DNA of 40,842 nucleotides from Halanaerobiales bacterium (GTDB lineage Bacteria; Bacillota; Halanaerobiia; Halanaerobiales; M55B127). Made by a program: the position numbers and the translations under genes. The DNA lies in NCBI GenBank assembly GCA_018399995.1, contig JAGYMU010000009.1:1-40842 (forward strand), in the 5' to 3' direction. Positions 26,716 through 35,359 of this stretch are shown piece after piece. The notes below the pieces were generated by a model. The model saw only the letters and a program-made list of their open reading frames with translations. It ran no database searches and had not been told where the DNA came from. How positions within the stretch are numbered: the stretch's first letter is position 1; each line of letters starts with the position of its first letter.

Positions 26716-27233
26716 TATAGTTCAACCCCTTTTAATTCATAAGGGAGATATTTTAAGGTTAATAACACCACAAGGCCTATACCTATACCTGTCGGTAAAG
26801 CCAGCAACATTAAATATGGCAAGTAATAAAAAATTGCAGCATTAGATATGATTAAAAAAGCAGTTAAAACCTGACCAACATTATGAAAAACAGCTCCACT
26901 GATACTTACTCCAATTATACTAAATTTATCTTTAAAATAATAAAATAGGAGAGCCATTATTATATAACCCAATATCCCACCACTCAAACTCAAATAAAAA
27001 TTCACAGTCATAAAAGTACCCGCTAAAATAGATCCCAAAAATATTCTTAACAATAAAACCTCTAGACCTGCTAAAAATCCAAATAACAGTAACCCAAGCA
27101 AATTAGAAATATTTGCTAACCCCAGCCTGGCTCCAGGAATAATAAAAGAAAGAGCTAGCATATTTTCTACAATGTGAAGCACAATTCCCAAGCCAATTAA
27201 TAGAGCAATTATTATTATTTTTTTTGTCTTCAT
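26715..27233 (-). CDS. Gx transporter family membrane protein (formerly heptaprenyl diphosphate synthase component I)
   Basis: The integral membrane protein of 172 residues has about five helices and small-residue motifs (GARLGLANISNLLGLLLFG and GAVFHNVGQVLTAF) matching pfam07456. The older name rests on an association with heptaprenyl diphosphate synthase; the fold resembles ECF-type substrate-binding subunits, so a transported ligand is more likely, but it is not identified. ATG 27233 (GAGG at nine bases) is chosen; a TTG at 27236 is possible. A promoter candidate at 27268-27296 may drive this gene and the maf-mre-min run. It sits next to a NusG-domain protein and the Rnf genes, a frequent grouping. 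Confidence 0.78.
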   Translation of the reverse strand: MKTKKIIIIALLIGLGIVLHIVENMLALSFIIPGARLGLANISNLLGLLLFGFLAGLEVLLLRIFLGSILAGTFMTVNFYLSLSGGILGYIIMALLFYYFKDKFSIIGVSISGAVFHNVGQVLTAFLIISNAAIFYYLPYLMLLALPTGIGIGLVVLLTLKYLPYELKGVEL

Positions 27234-27267
27234 CAAGTCAAACCTCGTTTCTAAATTACAATTTAAA

Positions 27268-27296
27268 TATTTAAGGCTTTATGTTAAATATTTCAA
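27268..27296 (-). promoter_or_regulatory. Candidate promoter upstream of the Gx-transporter/maf/mre/min run
   Basis: TTGAAA (27296-27291), 17 bases, TAAATA (27273-27268) on the minus strand, about 35 bases before the Gx-transporter start. Confidence 0.4.
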
Positions 27297-27337
27297 TAAA
27301 AATTACAAATCACCTTTAAAACAAACCAATTTATACT

Positions 27338-27757
27338 TTACCAGGAAACAGCATCAATCTCACTATCACTATTTTCGATCCAGATAGATATTCTGTTTGG
27401 TACGCAGATGATAGACTGACCACTTTTTGATATCCAACCTATTTTCTCACATGTCTTGGCTGGATCTTTAATAGGAGCTTCTTTTAATCTTACCTTGCCC
27501 TGGTGAGCTTCTATTATTGAAATACCAATTGGACCTTCGACTTCAATGATTATAGGTTCTGGTTGGTATGTATCTGAAATTTTTATCTTGGTTATTTTAT
27601 TAGAACTATCCTGTATATATATCTGTGCCTGCTGATTACTATTATTTTTAAAATAAGCATCAACGAAAGGATAAACAATCATAATCATTGATAAAATAAC
27701 AATTATTAGGATTAACAATTTATCATATCTACTTAAATACTCATTAATTATTTCCAA
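27338..27757 (-). CDS. NusG domain II-containing membrane-anchored protein
   Basis: The 139-residue protein has one N-terminal transmembrane helix (about 14-33) and an extracytoplasmic domain of the NusG-II type (pfam07009): IEVEGPIGISIIEAHQGKVRL, then CEKIGWISKSGQSIICVPNRISIWI with two cysteines. It is unrelated in role to the transcription factor NusG. Function is unknown; it is commonly found beside Gx transporters, flavin transferases and Rnf genes. The start TTG 27757 follows AGGAGAGGG. The gene has its own promoter just after the rnf terminator. Confidence 0.78.
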   Translation of the reverse strand: MEIINEYLSRYDKLLILIIVILSMIMIVYPFVDAYFKNNSNQQAQIYIQDSSNKITKIKISDTYQPEPIIIEVEGPIGISIIEAHQGKVRLKEAPIKDPAKTCEKIGWISKSGQSIICVPNRISIWIENSDSEIDAVSW

Positions 27758-27782
27758 ATAAATCCCTCTCCTAATCGTTATT

Positions 27783-27811
27783 ATTTTAACATTTTTTAGG
27801 GCAAATGTCTA
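27783..27811 (-). promoter_or_regulatory. Promoter of the NusG-domain gene
   Basis: TAGACA (27811-27806), 17 bases, TAAAAT (27788-27783) on the minus strand, about 25 bases before the TTG start and right after the rnf terminator. Confidence 0.6.
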
Positions 27812-27823
27812 TTCTATAAACAA

Positions 27824-27854
27824 ATTAAAAAAACCGAGCATAAAAGCCCGGTTT
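27824..27854 (-). terminator. Terminator of the rnf operon
   Basis: AAACCGGGC pairs with GCTCGGTTT (one mismatch) around a six-base loop; on the minus strand a run of seven T follows. It lies about 50 bases after the rnfB stop. Confidence 0.85.
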
Positions 27855-27901
27855 TGAATGCACGTATGTAATTTATAGTAAATTACTTCCTTGATTATTT
27901 T

Positions 27902-28891
27902 TTATTCCTTATATGTAACTTCAATAGCACCGTCAACTTTACAAACATCATAACAGAGACCACACTGCACACATTTGTTTTGATCAATTTCATGCACTTT
28001 TTTTAATTCACCCTCAATTGCATTAACCGGACAGGCTTTAGCACATCTTGTACAGCCCACACATTGATCTGTGATTACGACTTTTTCAATTAATCTACCA
28101 TTAAACTCAATCGTTCCGGTTGGACACTTTTCAGAACAAAGACCACAATTGATACATTTATCATAATCTATTACAGCTAAGTTATCTTCCATTTTGATTG
28201 CATCAACTGGACAGGTCTTTACACAAAGTGAACAACCTATACAGCCTACTTCACAGATTTTTGAAACAACCTTACCTGGTTCATGTGATGAACACCTTAT
28301 GTGGTTTAACTTATCTTCAGGTGCTAAAATTATTATGTTCTGCGGACATGCTTTAACACACTTACCACAGCCGGTACACTTCTCTTTATCAATAATTGGT
28401 AACCCATTATCACTCATCTCTATAGCATCAAAAGGGCATGCCTCTTCACAATCACCATAACCCAAACAGGCATATTGACAGCTTTTGGTTCCCCCATTTA
28501 TAGAATTAACCGCTTTACAGGTTTCAATACCATGATACTCTGAAATTTTTTTGGTCTCTTTAATTCCTCCACTGCATAAGAGCTGAGCCTTGACGGTTTC
28601 ATTTGTTTCTTCTTGTACACCAAGAATTTCCGCTATTTTTTCAGCTACTTCATTACCACCAACAGGACATCCATTTATTTCAGCATCTCCTTTAATAACT
28701 GCTTCCGCAAAACTGCTGCACCCAGCATAACCACAAGCACCACAGTTGGCTCCCGGTAGTACCTTTTCTACTTCTTTAATTCTTTCATCTACTTCAACAT
28801 GAAACTTTTTTGCAGCAAGTCCTAAACCGAGAGCAAGTATTGCTCCAATGCCTCCCATGCTTAAAATGGAATATATATAAATAGAATCCAC
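27902..28891 (-). CDS. rnfB: Rnf complex subunit B, multi-cluster ferredoxin
   Basis: The 329-residue protein begins with a transmembrane helix (about 7-27), then the RnfB 4Fe-4S domain CGACGYAGC (about 50-58) plus CPVGG. After this come further CxxCxxCxxxC(P) clusters, among them CTGCGKCVKACP, CIGCSLCVKTCP, CINCGLCSEKCP, CVGCTRCAKACP and CVQCGLCYDVCK, the long form seen in acetogens and Clostridia (E. coli RsxB is about 190 residues). RnfB takes electrons from reduced ferredoxin. It is the last gene of rnfCDGEAB and ends before a clear terminator. Confidence 0.95.
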   Translation of the reverse strand: MDSIYIYSILSMGGIGAILALGLGLAAKKFHVEVDERIKEVEKVLPGANCGACGYAGCSSFAEAVIKGDAEINGCPVGGNEVAEKIAEILGVQEETNETVKAQLLCSGGIKETKKISEYHGIETCKAVNSINGGTKSCQYACLGYGDCEEACPFDAIEMSDNGLPIIDKEKCTGCGKCVKACPQNIIILAPEDKLNHIRCSSHEPGKVVSKICEVGCIGCSLCVKTCPVDAIKMEDNLAVIDYDKCINCGLCSEKCPTGTIEFNGRLIEKVVITDQCVGCTRCAKACPVNAIEGELKKVHEIDQNKCVQCGLCYDVCKVDGAIEVTYKE

Positions 28892-28919
28892 ATTGTCACC
28901 TCCAATATTATATCCTAGA

Positions 28920-29510
28920 CTAAATTGATATTAAACCCGAGAAACCCATAAAAGCCATCGCCATTATTCCTGCCAATATTAAAGTTATGGGTACTCCCTT
29001 TAAAGACTCTGGAACATCACCAAATTCTAAAGTTTCTCTTAAACCAGCCATTAATACAATGGCTAGTGTAAAACCTATACCTGCCCCCAACCCAAAAACA
29101 ACACTTGTTATAAAATTATATCCATTAAGGGGAATCAAGAGAGCAAGCCCTAAAATAGCACAGTTAGTTGTTATAAGGGGTAAATAAATACCTAATGCCT
29201 TATATAATACTGGACTGGATTTTTTGATAAACATCTCAACAAATTGAACTAAAGATGCTATTACAATTATAAAAGACACGTATCTTAAAAACGGTAAATT
29301 GAAATACTCAAGTATATATGTATTTATTAACCAGGTAGCAGCTGCAGTTAAAGTCATTACAAAAGTTGTGGCCATTCCCATACTGAAAGCAGTTTCTACC
29401 TGTTTTGAAACTCCCAAAAAGGGGCAAATACCTAAAAATTTAACCAATATAAAATTATTAATTAATACTGTACTAATAAAAACAAGAATTACAACTCTCA
29501 ATTCTTCCAT
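28920..29510 (-). CDS. rnfA: Rnf complex subunit A
   Basis: The 196-residue membrane protein with six helices matches RnfA (VLINNFILVKFLGICPFLGVSK, and LPLITTNCAILG). The paired cysteines in half-membrane helices (GICPF and TNCAI) hold an intramembrane 2Fe-2S cluster shared with RnfE in characterised complexes. It overlaps rnfE by one base and precedes rnfB. Confidence 0.96.
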   Translation of the reverse strand: MEELRVVILVFISTVLINNFILVKFLGICPFLGVSKQVETAFSMGMATTFVMTLTAAATWLINTYILEYFNLPFLRYVSFIIVIASLVQFVEMFIKKSSPVLYKALGIYLPLITTNCAILGLALLIPLNGYNFITSVVFGLGAGIGFTLAIVLMAGLRETLEFGDVPESLKGVPITLILAGIMAMAFMGFSGLISI

Positions 29511-30109
29511 TAGTTACCCCTCCTTTTTAATACATTCATAAAGCCTACTAATACTCCTAAACTGATAAATGCACCTGCAGGTAAAATCATAATTACCATT
29601 GGTTGATACCAGCTGCCCAAAATTGTTAGGCCAAAAATAGAACCCATGCCGAGTAATTCTCTTACAGCACTCAACAAAACTAAAACCCAAGTGAAACCAA
29701 TTCCCATCCCAAGAGCATCTGCAATAGCCCTCCTGGTAGGATTCTTCGAAGCAAAAGCCTCCTGCCTTCCTAGAATTAAACAATTAACAACTATCAGAGG
29801 TATGAACAAACTAAGCGAAGAGGCAATGTCTGGGAAAAAAGCCTTCAAAAAAAAGTCAGTAAATGTAACAAATGTGGCTATAATTAATATAAAACTGGGA
29901 ATTCTTACATTATTGGGAATAAACTTTTTGAAAAGGGAAATTACTATTTCAGATGATAATAATACAAAAGAAGTAGCGATACCCATAGCTAAACCATTTT
30001 GCACAGTATTGGTAACAGCTAAAGTAGGACACATACCAATAACTAATACTATAATAGGATTCTCTCTCCAGAGTCCATTCTTAAAATCATACAGAATTTT
30101 TTTAAACAT
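29510..30109 (-). CDS. rnfE: Rnf complex subunit E
   Basis: The 199-residue membrane protein resembles RnfA in fold and matches RnfE (NPIIVLVIGMCPTLAVTNT, then PLIVVNCLILGRQEAFASKN). The cysteines in GMCPT and VNCLI are candidates for the shared 2Fe-2S ligation with RnfA. It overlaps rnfG and rnfA by single bases, indicating tight translational coupling. Confidence 0.96.
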   Translation of the reverse strand: MFKKILYDFKNGLWRENPIIVLVIGMCPTLAVTNTVQNGLAMGIATSFVLLSSEIVISLFKKFIPNNVRIPSFILIIATFVTFTDFFLKAFFPDIASSLSLFIPLIVVNCLILGRQEAFASKNPTRRAIADALGMGIGFTWVLVLLSAVRELLGMGSIFGLTILGSWYQPMVIMILPAGAFISLGVLVGFMNVLKRRGN

Positions 30110-30666
30110 TATGCCCCACCTCCATAAGCACTTTCGATTTGTTTGACTGCATTTTCAACAATACTTGTTACACTTTTAGAAGATATTGTAGCACCTGCAA
30201 TAGCTTCCACTTCCATTTCAGTTTTTGCCTGTCTTTTTACAACATCATAATCACCAAATTCTTTATCAACAAAATTACTCTTGAATTCATCTCCATTTAT
30301 TCTTGCTCCCAGACCGGGGGTTTCTTCATGACTTAAAATTTTAATGGCATAAATCTTATCTGCATTTATATTTACACCGATCATCAACTCTATGACATTT
30401 TGATAACCTGGTCCTGAAGCATTCATCGCAACACCTATCCTATTTCCATTAGAATCATAACCCTCATAAAATGTTTGCCCTTCTTTTTCTACTTCTTTAA
30501 CTTCCTCTGCCTGAGGTAAAACGGCATTTATTGCTTTTTTTTGTGCTTCAGCTTGATGCTTTTCTATATAGGGGGTTGTCCATTGGTATACAAATGATAA
30601 AGCAATAGCAGAAATAATACCAATCACTGTCAAAGTAATAACTAATTTGCTTATTTTTGTTTCCAT
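30109..30666 (-). CDS. rnfG: Rnf complex subunit G, covalent-FMN protein
   Basis: The 185-residue protein has one N-terminal transmembrane helix (about 8-29) and an extracytoplasmic FMN-binding domain. The flavinylation motif is AGATISS, with threonine 160 the expected FMN attachment site; PGLGARI and GPGYQN are typical. The FMN would be attached by an ApbE flavin transferase, which is not encoded in this window. It overlaps rnfD and rnfE by one base each. Confidence 0.95.
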   Translation of the reverse strand: METKISKLVITLTVIGIISAIALSFVYQWTTPYIEKHQAEAQKKAINAVLPQAEEVKEVEKEGQTFYEGYDSNGNRIGVAMNASGPGYQNVIELMIGVNINADKIYAIKILSHEETPGLGARINGDEFKSNFVDKEFGDYDVVKRQAKTEMEVEAIAGATISSKSVTSIVENAVKQIESAYGGGA

Positions 30667-31574
30667 TACTCAGCCACCCCCAAAGTTTTCGGTTTCAGAT
30701 ATCTATCTAAAAGAGGTACGGTTGTATTCATCAGTAGGATTGAATACATAACACCCTCTGGATAACCGCCCCATAATCTTATAATAGCCACTAACAAACC
30801 TGCACCTATACCAAAAACCCACCTGGCTTTTTTAGTAACCGGGGATGTCACCATATCAGTAGCCATATAGAATGCACCAATGATAAGACCACCTGCAAAA
30901 ATATGTGTGATTGGGTTTGCACCTGCTAAAAATGAAATTACAATTACAGAGGATATCATCCCGGTTGGTATTCTCCAATTGATATAACCCTTGTAAATTA
31001 AATAAGCCGCTCCTAACAAAAGAGCTAATGCTGAAGTTTCCCCCAATGAACCTCCAATATTACCAATAAATAAATCCCATATTTCTATTAATTCTCCATT
31101 AGAGATATAGCTGAGCGGAGTAGCAGTTGAAGTGCCGTCTAAAACCCAGGTAGTCATCAACACAGGATAAGATGCTGTCAAAAATGCCCTTCCAACCAGA
31201 GCTGGGTTAAAGGGATTATATCCCAATCCACCAAATACCTGTTTCCCCAATCCTATAGCAACTACACTGCCCAAAAAAGCTGTCCATAAAGGTATAGATG
31301 GAGGTAAGGTCAAGGCAAGTAATAAGCCTGTCAATACAGCACTTCCATCATCTATCACAATCTCTTTTTTCCTTATTTTTAAAAATATGTATTCCGTTAT
31401 TACTGCTCCAATAATACTTACAGCAATAACAAGTAAAGCCCTCAACCCAAAAAAATATGTGGCAGCTAATACAGCAGGTACAAGAGCAAATACAACTGTC
31501 CACATAATATCCTCTACAGAGGTCGAATCCTTGATATGTGGATTTGATGTAACGATCAGCTGTTTGTTATTCAT
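30666..31574 (-). CDS. rnfD: Rnf complex subunit D
   Basis: The 302-residue membrane protein matches the NqrB/RnfD family. GLGYNPFNPALVGRAFL is characteristic, and STATPL (about 149-154) holds the threonine (T152) to which FMN is covalently bound. RnfD is the probable main ion channel subunit; Na+ or H+ cannot be told from sequence. It lies between rnfC (21-base gap) and rnfG (one-base overlap). Confidence 0.95.
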   Translation of the reverse strand: MNNKQLIVTSNPHIKDSTSVEDIMWTVVFALVPAVLAATYFFGLRALLVIAVSIIGAVITEYIFLKIRKKEIVIDDGSAVLTGLLLALTLPPSIPLWTAFLGSVVAIGLGKQVFGGLGYNPFNPALVGRAFLTASYPVLMTTWVLDGTSTATPLSYISNGELIEIWDLFIGNIGGSLGETSALALLLGAAYLIYKGYINWRIPTGMISSVIVISFLAGANPITHIFAGGLIIGAFYMATDMVTSPVTKKARWVFGIGAGLLVAIIRLWGGYPEGVMYSILLMNTTVPLLDRYLKPKTLGVAE

Positions 31575-31595
31575 AAACTATCCTCCTTACTATAG

Positions 31596-32915
31596 TTATT
31601 TTTTCATCTTCATATCTTCCATTTTGCCAATTCTAATATAATCTAATAGAGGTCTGTCAGCTGGACAAATATAAGAACATGTGCCACATTCTATACAACT
31701 CTGCACATCATATTTTTCAAGTTCATCATACCTCTCAAATTGAGATAAATCAGATAACTTTAGCGGTAATAGATACATAGGACAGGAATCAACACATCTG
31801 GCACATCTAATACAGGGTTTAGCATCAAATTTGGCCACGCTTTTTTCATGTAAAACAATTATACCTGAAGTCCCTTTTATAGTTGGTACTTCAACTGATT
31901 GTTGTGCAGAACCTGTCATTGGCCCTCCCAGAATTATTTTGGCCGGCTCTCCCTGAAATCCACCCGCCTTTTCAATTAAGTCTTTGATTGGGGTCCCAAT
32001 CTTGTAATAAAGATTTGTTGGATTCATGATACCTTCTCCGGTTACAGTAATCGTTCTTTCAGTTAACGGCTTGCCTTCATTAACCGCTTCAAAAACTGCC
32101 ACGGCAGTAGATATATTATTGACTATTACACCAATATCAAGAGGCAATCCTCCTTTAGGGACCTCTCTACCCAAAGCAGCTTTAATTAGCATTTTCTCTC
32201 CACCCTGGGGATATTTGGTTTCAAAAACCTTGATTTCAATATTATCTTCATTTTTTACAGCTGATTTCATATTGGAAATGGCCCGGGGTTTATTATCTTC
32301 AATACCTATAAACCCTTTCTTAACACCAGCTGCTTTCATCATCAGTTTCATCCCAGTAATAATATCTGATGATCGCTCAATCATCATTCTATTATCAACA
32401 TTTAAAAAAGGTTCGCATTCAATACCATTTAATATAAAATACTCAACTTTTTTATCTTCTGGTACAGACAGCTTCACATGGGTAGGAAACATAGCTCCTC
32501 CCAGGCCAACTATACCTGCTTCTCGAATTATTTCAATAATTTCTTTGGGACTTAAATCCTCCACCTCTTTATTTGTTTTTAAAGAATGATCAACTTCTTC
32601 ATCTTCTTCATCTGCCTTTATGATAAAAGAAAGAGTCTTTTGTCCAGAAGGAGTCCTGATTTTTTCAATTGATTTGATAGTCCCAGATACAGAAGCATGT
32701 ACAGGTGCAGCTACAAAACTTTCTGTATCCGCCAATTTTTGATATTTTTTAACATGTTCACCTTTTTTGACTATGGAGTCTAAAGGTGCCCCAATATGTT
32801 GTTGGAGGGGAATAATTACTTCTTTAGGTCTGTTAGCTTTTTTTAATGGCTTCTCTTTTGTAAGCTCTTTGTAATACTCTGGATGAATACCCTGTTTGAA
32901 TGTGAGTATACTCAT
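31596..32915 (-). CDS. rnfC: Rnf complex subunit C, NADH-binding
   Basis: The 439-residue protein has the RnfC barrel-sandwich start (GIHPEYYKELT), a glycine-rich NADH/FMN segment (GIVGLGGAMFPTHVKL near 135) and two 4Fe-4S motifs at the end, CIRCARCVDSCP and CIECGTCSYICP. In Rnf it passes electrons between the ferredoxin side and NAD+. It opens the six-gene operon rnfCDGEAB, the order in Acetobacterium and Clostridium. The ATG 32915 follows AGAGGTGAG. Upstream TTGCAG/TATAGA (15-base spacing) or TTGTAA/TATAAC (17) could be the promoter. Confidence 0.95.
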   Translation of the reverse strand: MSILTFKQGIHPEYYKELTKEKPLKKANRPKEVIIPLQQHIGAPLDSIVKKGEHVKKYQKLADTESFVAAPVHASVSGTIKSIEKIRTPSGQKTLSFIIKADEEDEEVDHSLKTNKEVEDLSPKEIIEIIREAGIVGLGGAMFPTHVKLSVPEDKKVEYFILNGIECEPFLNVDNRMMIERSSDIITGMKLMMKAAGVKKGFIGIEDNKPRAISNMKSAVKNEDNIEIKVFETKYPQGGEKMLIKAALGREVPKGGLPLDIGVIVNNISTAVAVFEAVNEGKPLTERTITVTGEGIMNPTNLYYKIGTPIKDLIEKAGGFQGEPAKIILGGPMTGSAQQSVEVPTIKGTSGIIVLHEKSVAKFDAKPCIRCARCVDSCPMYLLPLKLSDLSQFERYDELEKYDVQSCIECGTCSYICPADRPLLDYIRIGKMEDMKMKK

Positions 32916-32996
32916 TATCTCACCTCTGATTTTAGTAAATATTTTTATTAAAAATTAACTACGTTAATTCTATAATAGGTTATAAGAAACTGCAAG

Positions 32997-33500
32997 TTAT
33001 TTTACAATAAATGTTTCATAACCTAATTCTTGCAATTCATTTTGGATTTTTTCAGTTTCCTCCCTTGATTCTGCTCCAATTACCCTCACTTTAAATGGGG
33101 TCGCCTCTTTAATTATAACACTATAGCCATTATCTTCAAGTTCATTTTTTAAACTTTCGGCATTTGCCCGATTTGAAAATGCCCCAATCTGTATTTTGTA
33201 GAGATTTGCATAGTCAACTTCCATTTCGTCTGTATCAATATTTATATTATCTTCACTTTGATCACTTTCAATGTCTGTGTCTTTTTGTTGTTGAACATTG
33301 TCTTCTTCAATTACCTTGTATTCATCTTCTTGTTGACTTTCTTCTACTATGTAATTATCTGTTTGTGTTTGAGGGGTACTGCCATTTTTCATCCACTTAA
33401 ATAGGTTTATCCCCACCAGATAACCGATAAAAACACAAATAATTGCCATAATAATAATAACTAATGTTAAAGACCTGTTAGCTTTGTTTTTTTTGGCCAT
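32997..33500 (-). CDS. SPOR-domain membrane protein
   Basis: The protein of 167 residues starts with a basic stretch and one transmembrane helix (about 10-35). An acidic low-complexity linker (about 40-95) follows, then a C-terminal SPOR domain (YKIQIGAFSNRANAESLKNEL ... YETFIVK, last ~75 residues). SPOR domains bind denuded peptidoglycan glycan strands at division sites. I take ATG 33500, with GGAGG at a normal distance, two bases after the folC stop. It is likely cotranscribed with folC, and its product is exported across the inner membrane. Confidence 0.85.
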   Translation of the reverse strand: MAKKNKANRSLTLVIIIMAIICVFIGYLVGINLFKWMKNGSTPQTQTDNYIVEESQQEDEYKVIEEDNVQQQKDTDIESDQSEDNINIDTDEMEVDYANLYKIQIGAFSNRANAESLKNELEDNGYSVIIKEATPFKVRVIGAESREETEKIQNELQELGYETFIVK

Positions 33501-33501
33501 A

Positions 33502-34821
33502 TTATAGACCTCCTTCAATGAGAAGTTTAACATAAAACCTTGCTTCTGCCACTGTATATAAAGACCCTGTAATACATACTAAATCTTCAGCAGCTGTTAT
33601 TTTTTTGAGCTTTTTTACTCCTGAATAGATATCGTCATGAGTATGACTTTTTAATCCTAAATCAGCTACATACTTTTGAATCAATTCTGGTTTTAAAGAT
33701 CTTTCATTCTGATTGGCAGTAATAATAAATTCTACATTATCTAACTTATATATTAAATTAATCATCTCTTTATAATCTTTGTCCTTCAATATGCTTATTA
33801 AAAATATAATTTTCTGCCCGGTTTTTTTATTCTTTTTCAGAAATCCAACAAGCATTTCCATTCCAGCCACATTGTGGGCCCCATCCAATATGATATATGG
33901 ATCTCTGCCCATCACTTCCAGCCGACCCGGCCAACGACATTTTTTTAACCCCCTATAGATAGCTTCTTCTTTTATATCATACTTTTCTGTTAAAAGCTCA
34001 ACCGCTTTCAAAGCAAGAGAAGTGTTTTTAAATTGATGATCACCTAAGATTTTTAATTTGAGATCTTGCAATACCTCACTTTTATATTCAAGATCAAATA
34101 ATTGATATTTCATATTCTTTTTTGATATCTTAAGATTATTTTTGTTATTAACTACTATAAATCTACTATTTTTTTTAAAGGCTCTTTCTTGCAAAACCTT
34201 CAGTGCTTCAGGCTTACATTCTCCTGTAATTATAGGTCTATCTTTTTTTATAATACCCGATTTTTCATATGCAATATCTTCAATTTTAGGACCTAAAATA
34301 TCTACATGCTCACAGCTTATATTAGTGATAACACTGATAAGAGGTTTTTTTATTATATTAGTTGCGTCTAATCTACCACCCAGCCCTACCTCTAATATTC
34401 CAATATCAATATCTTTTTGAGCAAAGTAAATAAAGGCTATCACAGTGATTATCTCAAAAAAACTCGGCTCATCTTTGTCGATATTCTTTTCTGGATCATC
34501 AAAAATTTTCTTTATACTATCGATTATCCCACTCAAGTCTTCTGTCGATATCGGTTTTTTATTAATCCTGAATCTCTCATTGAAGTGTATCAAGGGAGGA
34601 GAAATATATGTTCCTACTCTATAACCTGCTTCTTTATAGATACTGCTTAATATTGCAGCAGTAGACCCTTTACCATTTGATCCTCCAATGTGAATATAAT
34701 TGACCTTGTCCTGAGGGTTATCAAAGTAAGAAAGCAGTTTCTTTACTCTACTTAATCCGGGTTTAAATCCACCTTTTTTACCGTACTTTTTGAACTTTTG
34801 GATGTATTTATATGGATTCAT
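33502..34821 (-). CDS. folC: Folylpolyglutamate/dihydrofolate synthase FolC
   Basis: The Mur-ligase-like protein of about 439 residues has the ATP-binding GGSNGKGSTAA (about 46-56), SPPLIHFNERF, EVGLGGRLDATN and the second-domain LDGAHN. FolC adds glutamate to dihydropteroate and/or folates. The preferred start is ATG 34821 (AAGGA eight bases ahead); ATG 34839 is in frame but has no good ribosome site. It is transcribed away from the DUF212 gene, with 103 bases between starts that hold a promoter for each direction at most. Confidence 0.93.
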   Translation of the reverse strand: MNPYKYIQKFKKYGKKGGFKPGLSRVKKLLSYFDNPQDKVNYIHIGGSNGKGSTAAILSSIYKEAGYRVGTYISPPLIHFNERFRINKKPISTEDLSGIIDSIKKIFDDPEKNIDKDEPSFFEIITVIAFIYFAQKDIDIGILEVGLGGRLDATNIIKKPLISVITNISCEHVDILGPKIEDIAYEKSGIIKKDRPIITGECKPEALKVLQERAFKKNSRFIVVNNKNNLKISKKNMKYQLFDLEYKSEVLQDLKLKILGDHQFKNTSLALKAVELLTEKYDIKEEAIYRGLKKCRWPGRLEVMGRDPYIILDGAHNVAGMEMLVGFLKKNKKTGQKIIFLISILKDKDYKEMINLIYKLDNVEFIITANQNERSLKPELIQKYVADLGLKSHTHDDIYSGVKKLKKITAAEDLVCITGSLYTVAEARFYVKLLIEGGL

Positions 34822-34867
34822 AAAATCATTCCTTAACATATTCTTTCTTTATAAAAATATAATCTTC

Positions 34868-34895
34868 TTGAATATCTCAACTGTTTTATTATAAT
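34868..34895 (+). promoter_or_regulatory. Promoter of the DUF212 gene
   Basis: TTGAAT (34868-34873), a 16-base spacer and TATAAT (34890-34895), about 30 bases before the ATG at 34925. Confidence 0.6.
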
Positions 34896-34924
34896 ATATG
34901 TATAGGATGTTAGGAGGCATATCA

Positions 34925-35359
34925 ATGAATAAAATTCTCTTTTTCTCATTTTTATCATTGTTTTTAGCACAATTTATAAAAATATTTACAATAAAACCAA
35001 TATCAATCACTCATATAATCGGTTCAGGTGGTTTTCCCAGTTCTCACTCTTCTTTTGTCACTACCCTGGCCACCCTGATCGGTCTTAAGTATGGTTTTGA
35101 GTCTGATCTCTTTGCAATTGTTTTAATATTTTCTTTAATAGTTACCTATGATGCAGGTGGTGTACGAAGAGCAGTTGGTGAACAGGCCAATGTATTAAAT
35201 AAATTAATCAGTCACCTTAATATTACAAATATTGATAGAGATCCTCAACTTTTAAAAGAAGATCTTAAAGAATTAATTGGACATACCCCCTTAGAGGTTT
35301 TTGCAGGGGTATCCTTAGGAGCGCTTGTTGCACTGATTAGTTTTTATTGCTTTTTTTAA
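34925..35359 (+). CDS. Divergent PAP2 family membrane protein (DUF212, YuiD-like)
   Basis: The 144-residue membrane protein matches DUF212: GSGGFPSSHSSFVTTLAT (about 32-49, holding the PAP2-like SSHS), then YDAGGVRRAVGEQANVLN and GHTPLEVFAGV. The family resembles acid phosphatases but lacks part of the usual catalytic set. A role in lipid or pyrophosphate metabolism is a guess. The start ATG 34925 follows TTAGGAGG; an ATG at 34898 overlaps the promoter spacing and is unlikely. It is the only plus-strand gene, and its last 23 bases overlap the convergent nucleotidyltransferase gene. Confidence 0.85.
   Translation: MNKILFFSFLSLFLAQFIKIFTIKPISITHIIGSGGFPSSHSSFVTTLATLIGLKYGFESDLFAIVLIFSLIVTYDAGGVRRAVGEQANVLNKLISHLNITNIDRDPQLLKEDLKELIGHTPLEVFAGVSLGALVALISFYCFF

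Noticed and set aside
29646-30146. A 166-codon plus-strand frame across rnfE
   Set aside because: Antisense shadow of rnfE; no domain.
32026-32589. A 187-codon plus-strand frame inside rnfC
   Set aside because: Shadow of rnfC, with no family resemblance or ribosome site.
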